64,000 nucleotides of DNA, from assembly GCA_031763025.1 (NCBI GenBank), contig JASSKH010000025.1:7232274-7296273 (forward strand). The letters are read 5' to 3'. Under the pieces are notes generated by a model, which saw only the letters and a list, made by a program, of their open reading frames with translations, had not been told where the DNA came from and made no database searches. This document shows, piece by piece, positions 20,956 to 33,534 of this stretch. The translations under genes were made by a program, and so were the position numbers. This stretch comes from Macrocystis pyrifera (lineage: Eukaryota > Sar > Phaeophyceae > Laminariales > Laminariaceae). How positions within the stretch are numbered: position 1 is the first letter of the stretch; every line of letters begins with the position of its first letter.

Positions 20956-21834
20956 GTGTTTGAACACCCCTCAGACCATAACATCGTGTACATCAAGACC
21001 CGACTTAGTGGTCACTTTTCGTCTAACCGAAGATTGCTGAAACCCCCAAAACGCCGAGAATTCGACAGGCAGCTTTTCTTATCCGATGGAGAGCGTCGAC
21101 ACCGAATAGTCGAGAGGGTCGTCTCCACTCTTAACCAACCTACCCAGCCTCGTAACACGTCTGACATGGTTGAGTTTTTCACCACAACTGTCATGAATGC
21201 TGTTGAGAAAGAGGTGCCACCTCCACCACGTCGCCACCACCGAAACGGTTGGTGTGAGACCCCCGAAACGGTGGCCGCTTTCAAAGTAGCATGGACAGCG
21301 AGGGAGGATGCGAGACAGCTCCTGCGTGTCTACCCCCGAGATAGTACAGCGTGGAAGAAGTTGAGATCCGCCTGTGCGAATCTGCAGGAAGTGGTCGCCG
21401 CAGGAGTCAATGCGTATTTTGAAGAGTACCTCGCTGAAACCGAGAAATTCCTCGCGAGTTCCGATCAACGAGGGTTCTACAAGCACCTGAAGAGTACGGT
21501 AGGGTTGCAAGGTACGAAAGCGAGGAGTGAACAGTTTATCATGGACGAGGATGGCACGCTGTTGCGAGATCAAGCGCGAATTCGTGAAAGATGGGCGGGG
21601 CACTACCACAAACTATTGAACACGAAATCGCTGAAACTTGACCCCACGATCATCGACCTAGTGCCACCACGACCGCTGAAACTATCTCTTGGAAATGAAC
21701 CATCCATTGACGAGATGATGGAAGCAATGAAGGGTATGTCAAACTGGAAAGCCGTTGGACCAGATGGTCTCCCGGTCGAAGTACTGAAACTTGACCACCC
21801 CGCTTTCGTGCAGTATTTTCAGTATCCTTGTTAA
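20956..21834 (+). pseudogene. LINE ORF2, N-terminal part (endonuclease end, linker, start of RT)
   Basis: The frame enters after a TAG at 20953-20955 and reads the last residues of an APE-type endonuclease, SDHNIVYIKTRL. A basic linker follows, then the start of reverse transcriptase with [15 protein letters not shown]. The next codons ([10 protein letters not shown]) leave the expected path and a stop follows at 21832. The sequence resumes in the next frame at about 21800 ([20 protein letters not shown]), so a one-base insertion or deletion lies near 21790-21815. Confidence 0.85.
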
Positions 21835-23581
21835 CGTTTGGGTAACGGGAGAAGTCCCCCAGCAATGGAAAGATGCGATCATAAAAACCCTTCATAAAAA
21901 GAAGGATAGAACTGATTGCAACAACTACAGAGGTATTTCGCTTGTTGCTCACGCAGGCAAGGTGTTGCTGAAAATCGTTGCGTCCCGTCTAAGCAGCTAC
22001 TGCGAGACCGAGCATATACTCCCTGAAGAACAGTGTGGCTTCCGCCCCGCACGGTCAACAGTCGATATGCTGTTTGTCGTGCGCCGGTTGCAGCAGCTCG
22101 GGCGGCAGAAGAAAATCCCCCTGTACATGTGCTTTATCGACTTGCAGAAAGCGTACGACTCTGTCGACCGAGAACTGTTGTGGGAGGTACTCACACGCCT
22201 TGGTGTACCAACCAAGATGCTCACAATCATTCGCAATTTTCACGAAGGCATGCGGGCTCGCGTGCGTGCGGATGACGGTGAACACTCGGACTGGTTCAAT
22301 GTAACCCAGGGACTGCGGCAAGGCTGCGTACTATCGCCGTTACTGTTCAACGTGTTCTTCGCCGCTGCGATACACATCGTGCTGGTACGCTTCAGCAAAG
22401 ACGAATTCATCGTAAGGGATTTGGTTCATCTCGAAGAGGACAGGGTTGTCGGAAAAGAGGAACCGTTGGCATGCGTGCAAAGGGCTGTGTGGGGCATGTT
22501 GTATGCAGACGATGCAGGAATAGTCTCGAAGTCGGCGGAAGGCCTTGCGAGAATGATGACAGTCATCGTGACTGTCTTCGAAGCAGTAGGTCTCACGGTA
22601 TCCGAGAAGAAGACAGAGACGATGCTCCTACGAACACCGGATCAGACGTTTACCACCTCACCGCTCGCGATCGAAGCTGCAGGCCAAAAGTATAAACAGA
22701 CGACCCAGTTTTTGTACCTAGGAGGCATTATCCACGAGAACGCTGACCTCTCCTTCGAAATCGAGCGACGAATCCGTCTGATGCGGGCATGCCTCAAACG
22801 GTATGGTCCGGAACTGTACGATAGGACGAACGCACCGCTTAGTCTGAAAGTCCGGATACTGAAGGCCGAGGTGATTGAGACCTTGCTGTACGGTTGCGTG
22901 ACGTGGACCCTCAATGCGGACCACTTCGCCAAGCTTCGATCAGCCCACCACGAAGTCCTTCTGCGAGTCATTGGTTTCCAGCGCCGACTACGCACCGACC
23001 ACACCACCCTCTCGTATGCGAAGGCGCTCAGGATAACACGATGCGAAAGTATCGAAACGACCATCCGTAAACGGCGACTCTTCTTTGCGGGGGCTGTGGT
23101 GCGGCAACACGAGGGGCGATTGCCCAGTCGGTTGATGTTCGGGACGATCGCTGGTGGGGGGAGCCCGAAACCAGGCGGGCAGCCTAAGACTTGGCCTAGG
23201 GCAATTGCTGAGGACCTTAGAGTGTTCAAAGCCTCAGAGGGATCAACGGAAGACTCCCCCTTAGTCTTTGGAGTTGGGACCGCACTGTGGCCCACTGCAG
23301 CAAAACAGACGGGAAAGTGGTACCGGGGAATCCTCGAAGCAGCTGAACAGTTCATGGGCAGGTGGCACGAGGCTGAGGCAAAGCTGAGTAGACAGCGCCG
23401 TGCATCCGCTGCAGGTAGTGTTAGAGGGAATGGGGGGAGGGGTAACAGCAGGAGGGGTAGAGGGAACACCGTACAAGTGTATAGGGGCAGGGGGGGGAAC
23501 AGGAGGAGTAGAAGGGAAACCGCGGTAGAAGAGAGTAGTAGAGAGACCGCAGATAGGGTAGCAAGGTACCAGGCCGACTAA
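21791..23581 (+). CDS. LINE reverse transcriptase, main part
   Basis: About 590 codons. The motifs are [35 protein letters not shown] (metal-binding Asp, near 22140), [18 protein letters not shown] (near 22310) and LYADDAGIV (catalytic YADD, near 22500). A thumb-like region follows ([33 protein letters not shown]). The C-terminus ends in an Arg/Gly-rich tail ([14 protein letters not shown]), probably RNA-binding. The enzyme copies the element RNA at a nicked target. The first ATG is not obvious because the frame enters from the upstream segment. Confidence 0.9.
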   Translation: MTTPLSCSIFSILVNVWVTGEVPQQWKDAIIKTLHKKKDRTDCNNYRGISLVAHAGKVLLKIVASRLSSYCETEHILPEEQCGFRPARSTVDMLFVVRRLQQLGRQKKIPLYMCFIDLQKAYDSVDRELLWEVLTRLGVPTKMLTIIRNFHEGMRARVRADDGEHSDWFNVTQGLRQGCVLSPLLFNVFFAAAIHIVLVRFSKDEFIVRDLVHLEEDRVVGKEEPLACVQRAVWGMLYADDAGIVSKSAEGLARMMTVIVTVFEAVGLTVSEKKTETMLLRTPDQTFTTSPLAIEAAGQKYKQTTQFLYLGGIIHENADLSFEIERRIRLMRACLKRYGPELYDRTNAPLSLKVRILKAEVIETLLYGCVTWTLNADHFAKLRSAHHEVLLRVIGFQRRLRTDHTTLSYAKALRITRCESIETTIRKRRLFFAGAVVRQHEGRLPSRLMFGTIAGGGSPKPGGQPKTWPRAIAEDLRVFKASEGSTEDSPLVFGVGTALWPTAAKQTGKWYRGILEAAEQFMGRWHEAEAKLSRQRRASAAGSVRGNGGRGNSRRGRGNTVQVYRGRGGNRRSRRETAVEESSRETADRVARYQAD

Positions 23582-24180
23582 TAGGTTGGACGTTTCTTTG
23601 CTACTCGTACCGCCAACTGCTGCGGCCGTTCGGTATGCATTTTGATTGTTTTCCCTTCTTATCCTTATGAAAGAAGTACTACATAGTGGGTGGGTGACGA
23701 GCGTATTTTGGCCCACTCACTATTGCTCTTTTTACTTAGTTAAGTGTTCACCGGGATGCATAGTCCCCTTTTTCCTTCTCGTATCTTTCCCCTTGCACGT
23801 CCCTTTTGGCTCATGCTCGGGGTAAGTATGTATGTGTCTGAGCTTTGGCTTCCCATTTTTATTTGTTTTATTTGGGATTCTTCTCCTTTTCTTTTTCTTT
23901 TTCTTGTTCTTTTTCGGTTTGGTTTTTTTCGTTGCTTCTCTTTCTTTATGGTGTATTTTGGTTGCTGGCGTATGTATGTATGTTGTGTCGGCCGCACCTA
24001 GTGCGAAGGCATGGTATTACGTAGGCTATTAATGCATTACGGTGTGTTATCTCTGTGTCGTAGTCTGTGACCACAGAGCTCGTATCTTTCTAGGGTGAAG
24101 AATCAGCACGGACACTGGGCTTGCTGGATGTCGACGAGTAGAAGAACGGTTTAATGTGAAGAACACACACACACTCTGAG
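23582..24180 (+). other. LINE 3' untranslated region
   Basis: A pyrimidine-rich stretch (ccttttctttttctttttcttg) followed by ggcatggtatta and cgacgagtagaagaacgg, ending in (AC)n. The same order, inverted, is found at 25925-26560 and 16942-17389. Confidence 0.8.
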
Positions 24181-25568
24181 TTACAGCGTTGACTGCTGGC
24201 CAGATTTGTTCTCCGACAACCCAACCATCAGAGGATACCTACATAAGGTATGGGGCGTCACACAGCAGCTGCAGTGTATTATTCAAACCAAACCTTGTAC
24301 TATTACTTCGTAGTTATGTATGTACGATACAGATATGCAGATATGTACGAGTATTATGTTGTTGGTTTCCATCCGGTTTGCTATTTTCCCCATTTTTTTT
24401 CTGTCACTCCTTCGTATAAACATCCGGGGTCACCCGGAGTCACAGCGCACTCCTTGTTCCCCTCCCCGCTGGGGTCTGCCTTGGATTTTTCTTGCGAAAA
24501 TACTGCGGTCTTTCGTTGCGCCTACCTTAGTTAGACGATCTCAGCAGTTGATTCATTACCTTTTTATAGTATGTTATATGATGCACAGATCCCTGCCTCA
24601 TCCATCTTGAGATTCGAGCTCCATGGTCAACGCTATAAACAAAAGCGATACACTATTAATATCAATAGACAACGCCGGCCTTTAGATGAAAGGAATAGGC
24701 CAACCATGATCAAAAAGAGCGACACCCTTTCAGGGCACGACCCAGATCGGGTATGAGTATATTGTCGAACCCTATTTAATCTATTCTTTGTGTTTCTGTG
24801 CTTTTGAAATTTTTTCATGTAATCTAGAGCGCTGCTGATTACATTGCTTTTAGGTCAATCTTCGGTCATATAAAATAGACTGAGTATTAGTACAGGAGCA
24901 TAGTAGCTCATGCGCAACAGCAGCAGCAGTGACGATCTCAGTGTTTACTTCCGTGCCATAGTGGACAGAATTATACGGGGTATCTTGCCAAGAGTATACT
25001 GAGGCAGTGTGATACAGCTCGGTATGCTGAAGATACTGTATGTGATAGTATATGAATGAAGAGAACATGCTTTGAAGTCAACATGAATAAGGTGCGATCG
25101 TACGGATGCAGAACCCTTTTCATAATACTACTACTGAATGTCTGCTGCATGGAGACCCCGTGGATATGATTCGTAAGAGTTCGTGACTCTTATATGCATG
25201 TGTGTGTGCCATACCGTGTTTTATACCGAACTACATCAGTTCTGATTTATTACAATTTGCAGACAAAGCAATGAGTAAAGCAAGAAAGAAAGCGAAATGC
25301 CCGCGTACTGGTGAATACCGGGGAAAGCGAGTGAAATGTCAACGTACCGTGTACAAAAATACCGTGACGGGTAAAACAAGTGATGCCAACGTACCGGGTA
25401 CGGGGAGGCCACAACACCAGCTATTTTGATGAACATATAGATAGGTTGTATAGTTCTCAGTTTCAACGTAGCTTTCATGAGGTGCTGTCACCCGAGTAAA
25501 AGCCTGATTGGTACACTGGACAGCTGACCGGCTTCACAGCAGTAATTCATGCCAGGAGGCAGCGGTGA
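24181..25568. other. no gene recognised
   Basis: A 52-residue basic reading after an ATG at about 25271 (MSKARKKAKCPRTGEYRGKR) uses the repeated word cgtac and has no known motif. Confidence 0.4.
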
Positions 25569-25908
25569 TTTTTTTTTTATTATTTTTTTTTTTTTCATCA
25601 TCGCTTCTACTTTCCAGCCCACTCGTAGGAGGTTTTACCCTCGACGATCTTCCGGACAAGCCGTGGTCACAGGTGTCGTCCCTTCTCCCCCCCGGTACGT
25701 GCCTTTAGTTTTTATCGCGCTTAGGGTTCAGCATTCCCACTGCTCGTCGATTTTCATCAAATGTACAGCTAACTCACGCTCTCGCGCTTTCCGCTAATCA
25801 ATTTTATGCAAGAAAAAGTCCCTATGAGCATGCACTCGGTGAGACTCGAACTCACGAAATTGATTTTGATAGGCTCGCGGACCACCTACCAAGCCACCGG
25901 GGACGCCG
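25569..25908 (-). mobile_element. tRNA-derived SINE, copy E
   Basis: Head at 25908-25830 (A-box tggcttggtaggtgg, B-box-like gagttcgagtctcacc), shared body, and an A/T tail at 25569-25593. As with copy B, its head lies within about 20 bp of the 3' end of a LINE copy in the same orientation. Confidence 0.82.
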
Positions 25909-25924
25909 GCTTATGGGCCACTAT

Positions 25925-27541
25925 GGTGTTGTGTGTGTTCTTCACATTAAACCGTTCTTCTACTCGTCGACATCCAGCAAGCCCAGTGTCCGTGCTGATT
26001 CTTCACCCTAGAAAGATACGAGCTCTGTGGTCACAGACGACACAGAGATAACACACCGTAATGCATTAATAGCCTACGCAATACCATGCCTTCGCACTAG
26101 GCGCGGCCGACACAACATACATACACACATACATACGCCGGTAACCAAAATACACCATAAAGAAAGAAAGAGAAGCAACGAAGAAACCAAAACCGAAAAA
26201 GAAAAGAAGAATCCCAAATAAATAAATGAAATGGGAAGCCAAATAAGCTCAGACACATACCCCGAGCATGAGCCAAAATGGACATGCAAGGGGGAAGAAA
26301 CAGGAAGGAAAAAAGGAAATATGCATCCCGGGGAACGCTTAACTAAGTAAAAAAAGAAAGAATGAGTGGGCCAATATAAACACGCTCGTCACCCACCCAC
26401 TATGTAGTACTTCTTTCATAAAGATAAGAAGGGGAAAAGACAGGAAAAAGTTAAGTCATGGAAAAATATCAAAGCACCAAGCCAATACATGCCGAACGGC
26501 CGCAGCAGTTGGCGGTACGAGTAGCAAAGAAAAGTCCCACCTATTAGTGGGCCTGGTACCTTGCTACCCTGTCTGCGGTCTCTCTGCTACTCTCTTCTAC
26601 CACGGTTTCCCTTGTACTCCTCCCGTTCCCCCCCTGCCCCCATACACTTGTACGGCGTTCCTTCTACCCCTCCCGCTGTTACCCCTCCCCCCGTTCCCTC
26701 TAACACTACCCGCAGCGGACGCGGTGCTGTCTACTCAGCTTTGCCTCAGCCTCGTGCCACCTGCCCATGAACCGTTCAACTGCTTCGAGGATTCCCCGGT
26801 ACCACTTTCCCGTCTGTTTTGCTGCAGTGGGCCACAGTGCGGTCCTGACTCCAAAGACTAAGGGGGGGTCTTTCGTTGATCCCTCAGTGACTTTGAACAC
26901 TCTAAGGTCCTCAGCAATGGCCCTAGGCCAAGTCTTGAGCTGCCCGCCTGGTTTCGGGCTCTCCCCACCAGCGATCGTCCCGAACATCAACCGACTGGGC
27001 AATCACCCCTCGTGTTGCCACACCAGAGCCCCCGCAAAGAAGAGTCGCCGTTTACGGATGGTCGTTTCGATACTTTCGCATCGTGTTATCCTGAGCGCCT
27101 TCGCGTACGAGAGGGTGGTGTGGTCGGTGCGTAGTCGGCGCTGGAAGCCAACGACTCGCAGAAGGGCTTCGTGGTGGGCTGATCGAAGCTTGGCGAAGTG
27201 GTCCGCATTGAGGGTCCACGTCACGCAACCGTACAGCAAGGTCTCAATCACCTCGGCCTTCAGCATCCGGACTTTAAGACTAAGCGGTGCGTTCGTCCTA
27301 TCGTACAGTTCCGGACCATACTGTTTGAGGCATGCCCGCATCAGGCGGGTTCGTCGCTCAATTTCGAAGGAAAGGTCAGCGTTCTCGTGGATAATGCCTC
27401 CTAGGTATAAAAACTGGGTCGTCTGTTTATACGTCGGCCTGCAGCTTCGATCGCGAGCGGTGAGGTGGTAAACGTCTGATCCGGCGTTCGTAGGAGCATC
27501 GTTTCTGTCTTCTTTTCGGATACCGTGAGACCTACTGCTTC
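25925..27541 (-). mobile_element. 5'-truncated LINE, copy 2
   Basis: Reverse complement of about 22575-24180 of copy 1. It keeps the C-terminal third of the reverse-transcriptase frame and the 3' untranslated region. Similarity to copy 1 stops abruptly at actgcttcg near 27541, the truncation point. Confidence 0.88.
26706..27341 (-). pseudogene. LINE RT C-terminal fragment (copy 2)
   Basis: Two adjoining frames carry [20 protein letters not shown] ... [17 protein letters not shown] and then [13 protein letters not shown] ... [15 protein letters not shown], each matching copy 1. A stop between them (near 27003, where copy 1 reads [11 protein letters not shown]) and a frame change before the Arg/Gly tail show it is a dead copy. 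Confidence 0.85.
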
Positions 27542-28270
27542 GTGACTATATACATCCGTGTGTTGCGTAGTGCTTCTCGCAGATATCCGGTTTCAACGAG
27601 TCAACATGATAACTCGTCAAGATGGGAAGAGAGATAGGCTCAAGGCTCCCCCGGGATCTTGCCATACAGTTATGGTATTATGGATATATTGTATACGTCC
27701 TCTATGTACATATGTGTAAAAAGCATACTGTTAGCCACCCCCCCTGTACGCTCGTGATGTGGCATCAACCAACCCCGTATACCGATTAATCAACCTTGTT
27801 CGGGAAATAAATAAATAAAAACTGCAGGTACAGCGTACAGCAGTATGGTTCCTCTTTTTTTTTCCACATTACATGTACTAATATTAATATTAATGAGGAA
27901 GGTTATCGTAGGGGCAACCTGGTGTTTGGAGGGTAACGGGTAGAAAAGATAAACCAGCGAAGGAATGAGACGGTTTCGGAGGGTTTCCCATATAATAACA
28001 AGGGATGTTTAGTACGGGGGTAAGAATGAAAAATAATAGAAGTTCCGGATGATTGATGAAGAAAGACCAACGCAGTTCAGATACGAGCAAGCAGCGGTAG
28101 AGCGGGGTGAAGCGGGGTCGTCGGTGCAGCGAGTATCCAGGATAGATAGCTGACGGGCAAGGCCCTGCACGAGCTGAATAGAACCGGGCAAGGGACGTCA
28201 GGGAGTCGTCTAGTTGTTTTTGACAGGGGAAGGGACGTCAAGGAGTCGTCAAGTGGTCAGCAGTAATTGA
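27542..28270. other. no gene recognised
   Basis: Mixed composition, with a duplicated gggaagggacgtca(g/a)ggagtcgtc (28190 and 28226). Confidence 0.45.
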
Positions 28271-28279
28271 GCCTGTGCG

Positions 28280-28750
28280 TTGGGAGGGTCGACGATCAGG
28301 AGGGGGGAATCTCTTACCGCGATACAGCAGCAGGACGAGGAGCACGACAATCTTGTGGGAGGCCCAGGGCCAAGGCGGGGATCGACCCAAGGGAACGGGG
28401 CGGCCGGTAACGCAGAGGACGATCAGTCTTCAGCAGGAGGGTCGGGCAACAACGACGACGGTAGAGTGCGAGCAAATACCCTGAGTAGCCTGGGTACGAG
28501 TAGGAACGTGCACTTTGAGGGTAGCCAGACAGTACACCAAGGAGCTCACATGCGGTCGGGTAGGGGGCGGGGGAACGGCTCGTATGGAAACCGCGAGCAG
28601 TCCAACTCCATGCAACATGCCCCATCGCAGCGCAACGACCAATTTTTTTCCCGGAAACGAGTTTCAGGGCCCCCCATGGTCGGGGGGAGGGAGTTCGTAT
28701 CAGCAGGAGGCGGGGGGGAGGCGGGCTATCCATCAGCTCACGACCTTTAA
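28280..28750 (+). CDS. hypothetical Gly/Arg/Ser-rich ORF
   Basis: A 156-codon frame opening MGGSTIRRGESL, rich in Gly, Ser, Asn and Gln with an RGRG motif (MRSGRGRGNGSYGN). In an overlapping frame the sequence after about 28650 reads NEFQGPPWSGGGSSYQQEAG then PWGPGGPQQAPAAG, which has the same character. The two may therefore belong together with a frame change, or be separate exons. Such low-complexity stretches occur in RNA-binding proteins, but the G-rich DNA alone can also produce them. No family recognised. Confidence 0.25.
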   Translation: MGGSTIRRGESLTAIQQQDEEHDNLVGGPGPRRGSTQGNGAAGNAEDDQSSAGGSGNNDDGRVRANTLSSLGTSRNVHFEGSQTVHQGAHMRSGRGRGNGSYGNREQSNSMQHAPSQRNDQFFSRKRVSGPPMVGGREFVSAGGGGEAGYPSAHDL

Positions 28751-29264
28751 CGGGCCCTCACATGCACCCTGGGGCCCGGGAGGCCCGCAGCAGGCACCAG
28801 CAGCAGGGGTAGGCACTGCAGCAGCCGCATAGCCGGGGCACACCACAGCAGGAATAAGAACACGATAAACTTATTTCACAAGTTTGCAAATGCTACGGAA
28901 TCTCTTGCACACGTTTTGCGAACACTCCGATCTCCTGCAATGCACTCCGATCTCCCTGGGTTCGCCATGTTACAGCAGGGTACAGCTCTCAGACCCTAAA
29001 AAGGACCTGCGCCCGTTAGATCTCTGAGGCCGGCTCACCTGTTGTTTGAGAGTTCGAGGAAGTGCCTTCAAGCTGTATTGATCGGGTCACGCAAAACGTG
29101 GAACGATGCAACGCGGTAGATGCAAGCAGTCAGCGTGAACACTCAACGAAGCACCACAAACACGATGACGGGCACGACGGGCAAGACAGGGCCCAGGGGG
29201 CTGGGGGTCGATAGGACACTTATCACAGATCACTTGGCTTTGACTTTCTTTCTTCCCTTGGTGT

Positions 29265-30068
29265 TTAGTAAACACCGGGTGGTCCCGGAACCTCGTTACT
29301 GGCTCTGTACCCGAGACCGAAGGCGTTTCCGCACCGGGGATCATCCCTGCCCCTGTAACATCCGTCCAGAGGATGCTGACCAAAGCTTGCCCTCTGCCTA
29401 TCGAATAGACCCGACGCTTGACCCTGGTCAGGACTGGTCTCGAGCCGTATTATCCTCCCCATAGCGCTGGTCACGACAGTCGCAGCGTTATGAACCTCCC
29501 TCCCTGGCGCTACCCGCTGTAACAGTAGTTGTCCTTGCAAAGTACCTGGTATGGTACCAACAGCAGTATCATGTCGATTGGAGGGTTGACACAACAGGTT
29601 TACGATCAAACATATATATTTTACGTACCTCGATACATTTGAGACACGTATCAAAGGGCCCGCAGATGAAGCATGCTGAAAAGAATGGACTGCGACCCAA
29701 AATTCGCTGCTGTAGTTGTTATTATCCCCAGTACGCCGCAGCACAAAACGGTACCCGTACGCAGTTTCGACACCGCGCGAGCAAGGCGGAACACGCGACA
29801 AGTAATTATGGATAGCATTAGTGCATTCTGGCTGGGTTGCAGCGAGACAGACCACTCCTACCACCGTTAATACAGGTACGATATACATGTTCAGGTCACC
29901 ACCTCGTAACGCGGCTCCGCGTTGGTGACCTGGTACACCGGTGCTGTAATTTTCATTCAGAAGGGTGTTTAAGACTCTTCCACGACTCTCGCAACGTTCA
30001 TTGTTTGCATACGTGGCACGCATTACTAATACAACGATTAATAGACAATATGTCAATACGTAGAACAT
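29265..30068 (-). CDS. hypothetical ORF, 267 aa
   Basis: The longest unassigned single frame, from an ATG at 30066-30068. The N-terminus is hydrophobic (FYVLTYCLLIVVLVM) and could be read as a signal peptide, with a second hydrophobic stretch near residue 62 (YIVPVLTVVGVVCLAA). The rest has no motif and no repeat. An 800-bp chance frame is possible in 64 kb read six ways, and no splice-like context supports it. Confidence 0.2.
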   Translation of the reverse strand: MFYVLTYCLLIVVLVMRATYANNERCESRGRVLNTLLNENYSTGVPGHQRGAALRGGDLNMYIVPVLTVVGVVCLAATQPECTNAIHNYLSRVPPCSRGVETAYGYRFVLRRTGDNNNYSSEFWVAVHSFQHASSAGPLIRVSNVSRYVKYICLIVNLLCQPSNRHDTAVGTIPGTLQGQLLLQRVAPGREVHNAATVVTSAMGRIIRLETSPDQGQASGLFDRQRASFGQHPLDGCYRGRDDPRCGNAFGLGYRASNEVPGPPGVY

Positions 30069-31208
30069 CTGGAGTCTCCGTGCTCGTGTCTGCGCGGTCT
30101 CTTTGATTTCTCGGCGGTTTGCTTAGGCGCACAGCATCGTTTCTACCTATTCACATTACATGAACGAGGATAGTGAACATGACAGCAGTAATGTACTGTT
30201 CGTAGAAAACGCAAAAAATTATGTGTATTAAATTTCAGGCAGGGGACCTACCCACAGTCTGCGGTTGGAAAATCCTAGCAAATAGGTACGTGCCAACAGT
30301 ATTATACCTGGTTGGAGTGTACTTGTGTACAGTATACGTATTTGTACATGCATGTTCACGACGGAACACTCGTACATTTTTATCAAATGAAGAAGACAAA
30401 ATCTGCAGCTGCAGAATTCAAGGAGTATGTATATCCCAGGTACCAGGTATTGAGGTTAACAACAGCCGCCGGGGCATTGTGGGCAGTGCCTAATTTCATG
30501 AATGAAGTTTTTCACAACAGCTGCCGACGTGCTAGGCGTGGGTGCATGCGCGAACAGCAGCACCTCCCCCCATTAGCGAGCCCTATAGCTTAGCAGCAGC
30601 AGTAGCGGCCTCCAGTAGTTAGGCATCCACATGCATGCGTCACTCATTATGAAGACATGTGTGCGGCACAATTATCCTGTGCCCTACTTGAACATACATC
30701 TATCTGACATCAGACTCTAATTTCAAGTAATGCGTTCTCTTAAAGGGGAAGCCCCCCACCCCCCTCAAAATGGTGGTACGCGGCCGGGTGGAAGGCGGAG
30801 TAGGAGGCATTCGGGTAATTGCTCGATTACATGTCCCTCATGCACGGGAAAACACTATTGATAACCGTTTGGGCGACATACCGTTGCCCAGCTCGGCCGA
30901 GGCGGCCACTGCTCCACGGGGGTTTCTCTGCGTATACTATTAATGGGAGTATATCATAGTAAAGCAAGTCAACTCCGAGAACAGACAATTCGAGTTATTT
31001 CTGCGCTGTATTTTTGCGGATATGTACGCGCGGCGAACCCGCCTTCTTATCTGACGGTCGCGGAGGGGGCTGCTGCTCCGTGGAGGCTTCCGTGCTGCAT
31101 GTCTGAGTCTGACGCTGCTGCGGCATATAAATTAGACACCCGAGTATTTTATTACTGCTCGGAAAAATTATGTAGGCACTATTTATAGTACTGCTGCGGT
31201 AGCAGGAT
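30069..31208. other. no gene recognised
   Basis: Several taccaggta and gtacgt words and short CAG-type triplets. No exon-like stretch stands out. Confidence 0.45.
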
Positions 31209-32740
31209 ATCAATGTATATCACACGACCCGCGCGTGTGGACCGCTATTTCTTCGGTACCGTGTATCAAGGTGCTACCAGTACATGATACGCCAGTCATA
31301 ACAAAGTAAGTCGCCCCCGAGATAGTACGGGTACCGATTCGCAAGAAAAATCGGTACTAGCAGTGAGGGTACGGTCACGCGCCATGCGCCGAGCAAAGGG
31401 TAGTGGTTATGCAGACAGCCGGTCCTGGTGTGAGTCGGGGCGCGACAAAACCACAGCGCAGGGACCAAATCTCAATCACAGCAGTGCAGTGGATATATAG
31501 CGGTTACTCTGGAATTTATATTTTATTCCAGTTCTGTGGTTTCTATTGATATGCAATATTATGGAAGATAAGCAAACATGAAATATAACTTCCTTAGAGC
31601 GATACCACATCATGGAGGATTAGCTAACAGATGCGATACCGGTATATTGATGTCCTTGATACACGCGTGTGTGGACTGCTATTTCTTCGGTGCCGTATAT
31701 CAACGTGCTTGGTACCAGTATGTAATATATCAGCCTTCTCGAAGCAAGTCACCCCCTAGATAGTAAGGGTACGCGATTCGCAAGCACAATCGGTACTAGC
31801 AGTGGGGGTATGGTAACGCATCATTCGTCGAGGAAAGGGTATGGGCGATGCATGCAGCCGGTGGCTGGTGTGAGAGTCGGGGCGCGACAAAACCAATGCG
31901 CAGGGGTCGAATCTCAATAACAGCAGTGCAGTGTTGAGATATCGGGGCTAGCGGTTTTATTTTATATATTTTTTCTAGCTTTTATATTTTATGTTCAGGC
32001 GTGAGCAAGCGACGAGCGAATGACGGTACCAGGGCGAGTCGGGGCGCGATCAAATCTCAGTTCAAGGGTATGCGGCAGGGCAAAAATTAGCTAACACAAA
32101 ATATCAGTTCAACGGTATGCGGCCGGGAAAAACGTCGCTACACAAAATCTCAGGGCGAGGGCATGCGGCAGTGCAAACAGACGATATACGCCTGAGAGAG
32201 TAGTGGCGGTGACGAAAATCGGTCACCAGTGAGTCGGGGCGCGACGAAACCTCACCAGTGCAAGGGCCACATCTCAACCATGGCGCAGGGGTTAGAGGGC
32301 CGGGCCAGCTGCTTTAATTTTAATTGTTATACTTTGTTTCGCTTATTTTATTCATCCAAGGGTATGCGTCAGCGCAAAGTATCGCTATACACCTAACATG
32401 GTTGGGGCGATGAGCGAAAACTGTTTCTCGTGAGTCCGGGCGCGGCGAAACCTCAGCAGCACAGGGGCGAGATCTTAACCATGGTGCAGTGGTTACATGG
32501 CGCGGCCAGCGGCTTGTATTTTGGAGTTGTTTTTTATTTTGCTTGGGTTATTCGTGCAAGGATAAGCGGCAGCGCAAGAAAAGAAAAAAAAACTCGCTAT
32601 ACACCTAAGATGGTTGTAGCGATGAGCAAAATCGGTTAACAGTGCGACCGGGCGCGGCGAGACCTCAGCAGTACAGGGGCCACATCTTAACCGTGGAGCA
32701 GTGGTCAGATGGCGCGGCCAGCGGCTTATAATTTTCTTCC
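31209..32740 (+). repeat. degenerate tandem array, about six units
   Basis: The phrase gagtc(c)gggcgcg(a/g)c(a/g)aaacc...gcacaggggc...atctcaa/taacc recurs near 31433, 31873, 32035, 32228, 32430 and 32643, each followed by gcagtgca/ggcgcggccagcggctt and a T-rich stretch. Spacing falls from about 440 bp at the left to about 200 bp at the right. The first two units also share an upstream block (cgcgtgtggactgctatttcttcgg). Confidence 0.7.
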
Positions 32741-33534
32741 TTAAATCACTGTGCATACGGTCTCCAGCAAGAGAGGCAAAAACCGCGTCGGAACGCTAAC
32801 GTCGGGGGAGGGGTGAGAGTGCAGGGTGGCGTTATATTTTTTGTTAAGGATGATGCGCTGTCGGGGTCGGGTGAGAACAGCATAATGATACGGAAAGGGC
32901 GAGATCCCGGCCGCATTGGTTGCTCCTCGAAGGTTGGCGCGACACAATAGTGCCCTCCCTGCAACTTGAGTGGGGACCACTATGCTCGGTGTAGGAGTGG
33001 CGAACAAACGCCCGACACCGCGTTGCACGGGAATAGCACGTGGGCGTGGGATATATATATGTATATATCTATGCATAAATGCTTTTCAAGATTTGCCGCC
33101 TAGAGATGAATAAGAACTAACGAATCCCTGGCCTAGCGAGCGACTGCTGTCCATGTGCAAGCCACGGCCCTGTCTGTTCGCATGTTCTAGCAGTCTGCCA
33201 GCACCGCTTCGTGCTGTATCCACTTGATACTCTCACACGCGCGATCGACCAAATAATGCCAGCGGCTGCTGTCGAAGTGAGCTACGTCCGACGGATGCGT
33301 CAGCCAAAAAATAGGAACCATAACGCCATTTTCTCTGGACAACAACAAAGTGCAGAGTATTATCGTACCGGTTCCCGATCCCTAAAAGTAGCTCGCATGT
33401 AACGTGGATGACGGTCAACCAGTAACGAGTACGAGCCTCCGAGCAACGAAAAGGGGTCGGAGTTAGCCAATGCTCGATAAAAGCACAGAGACGACTCAAG
33501 TCACGGTCACACCAGCACTCGTGTGGCCCAAAAA

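Larger units (their letters stand above)
20956..24180 (+). mobile_element. 5'-truncated LINE (RTE/CR1-like), copy 1
   Basis: A non-LTR retrotransposon that begins inside the end of its endonuclease domain (HPSDHNIVYIKTRL, the SDH motif), continues through reverse transcriptase and a long 3' untranslated region, and ends near ttaatgtgaagaacacacac. The coding part is split by one frame change, so this copy is not functional as read. Its 3' part recurs at 16.9 and 25.9 kb. The clade is a guess from the style of the motifs. Confidence 0.9.
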
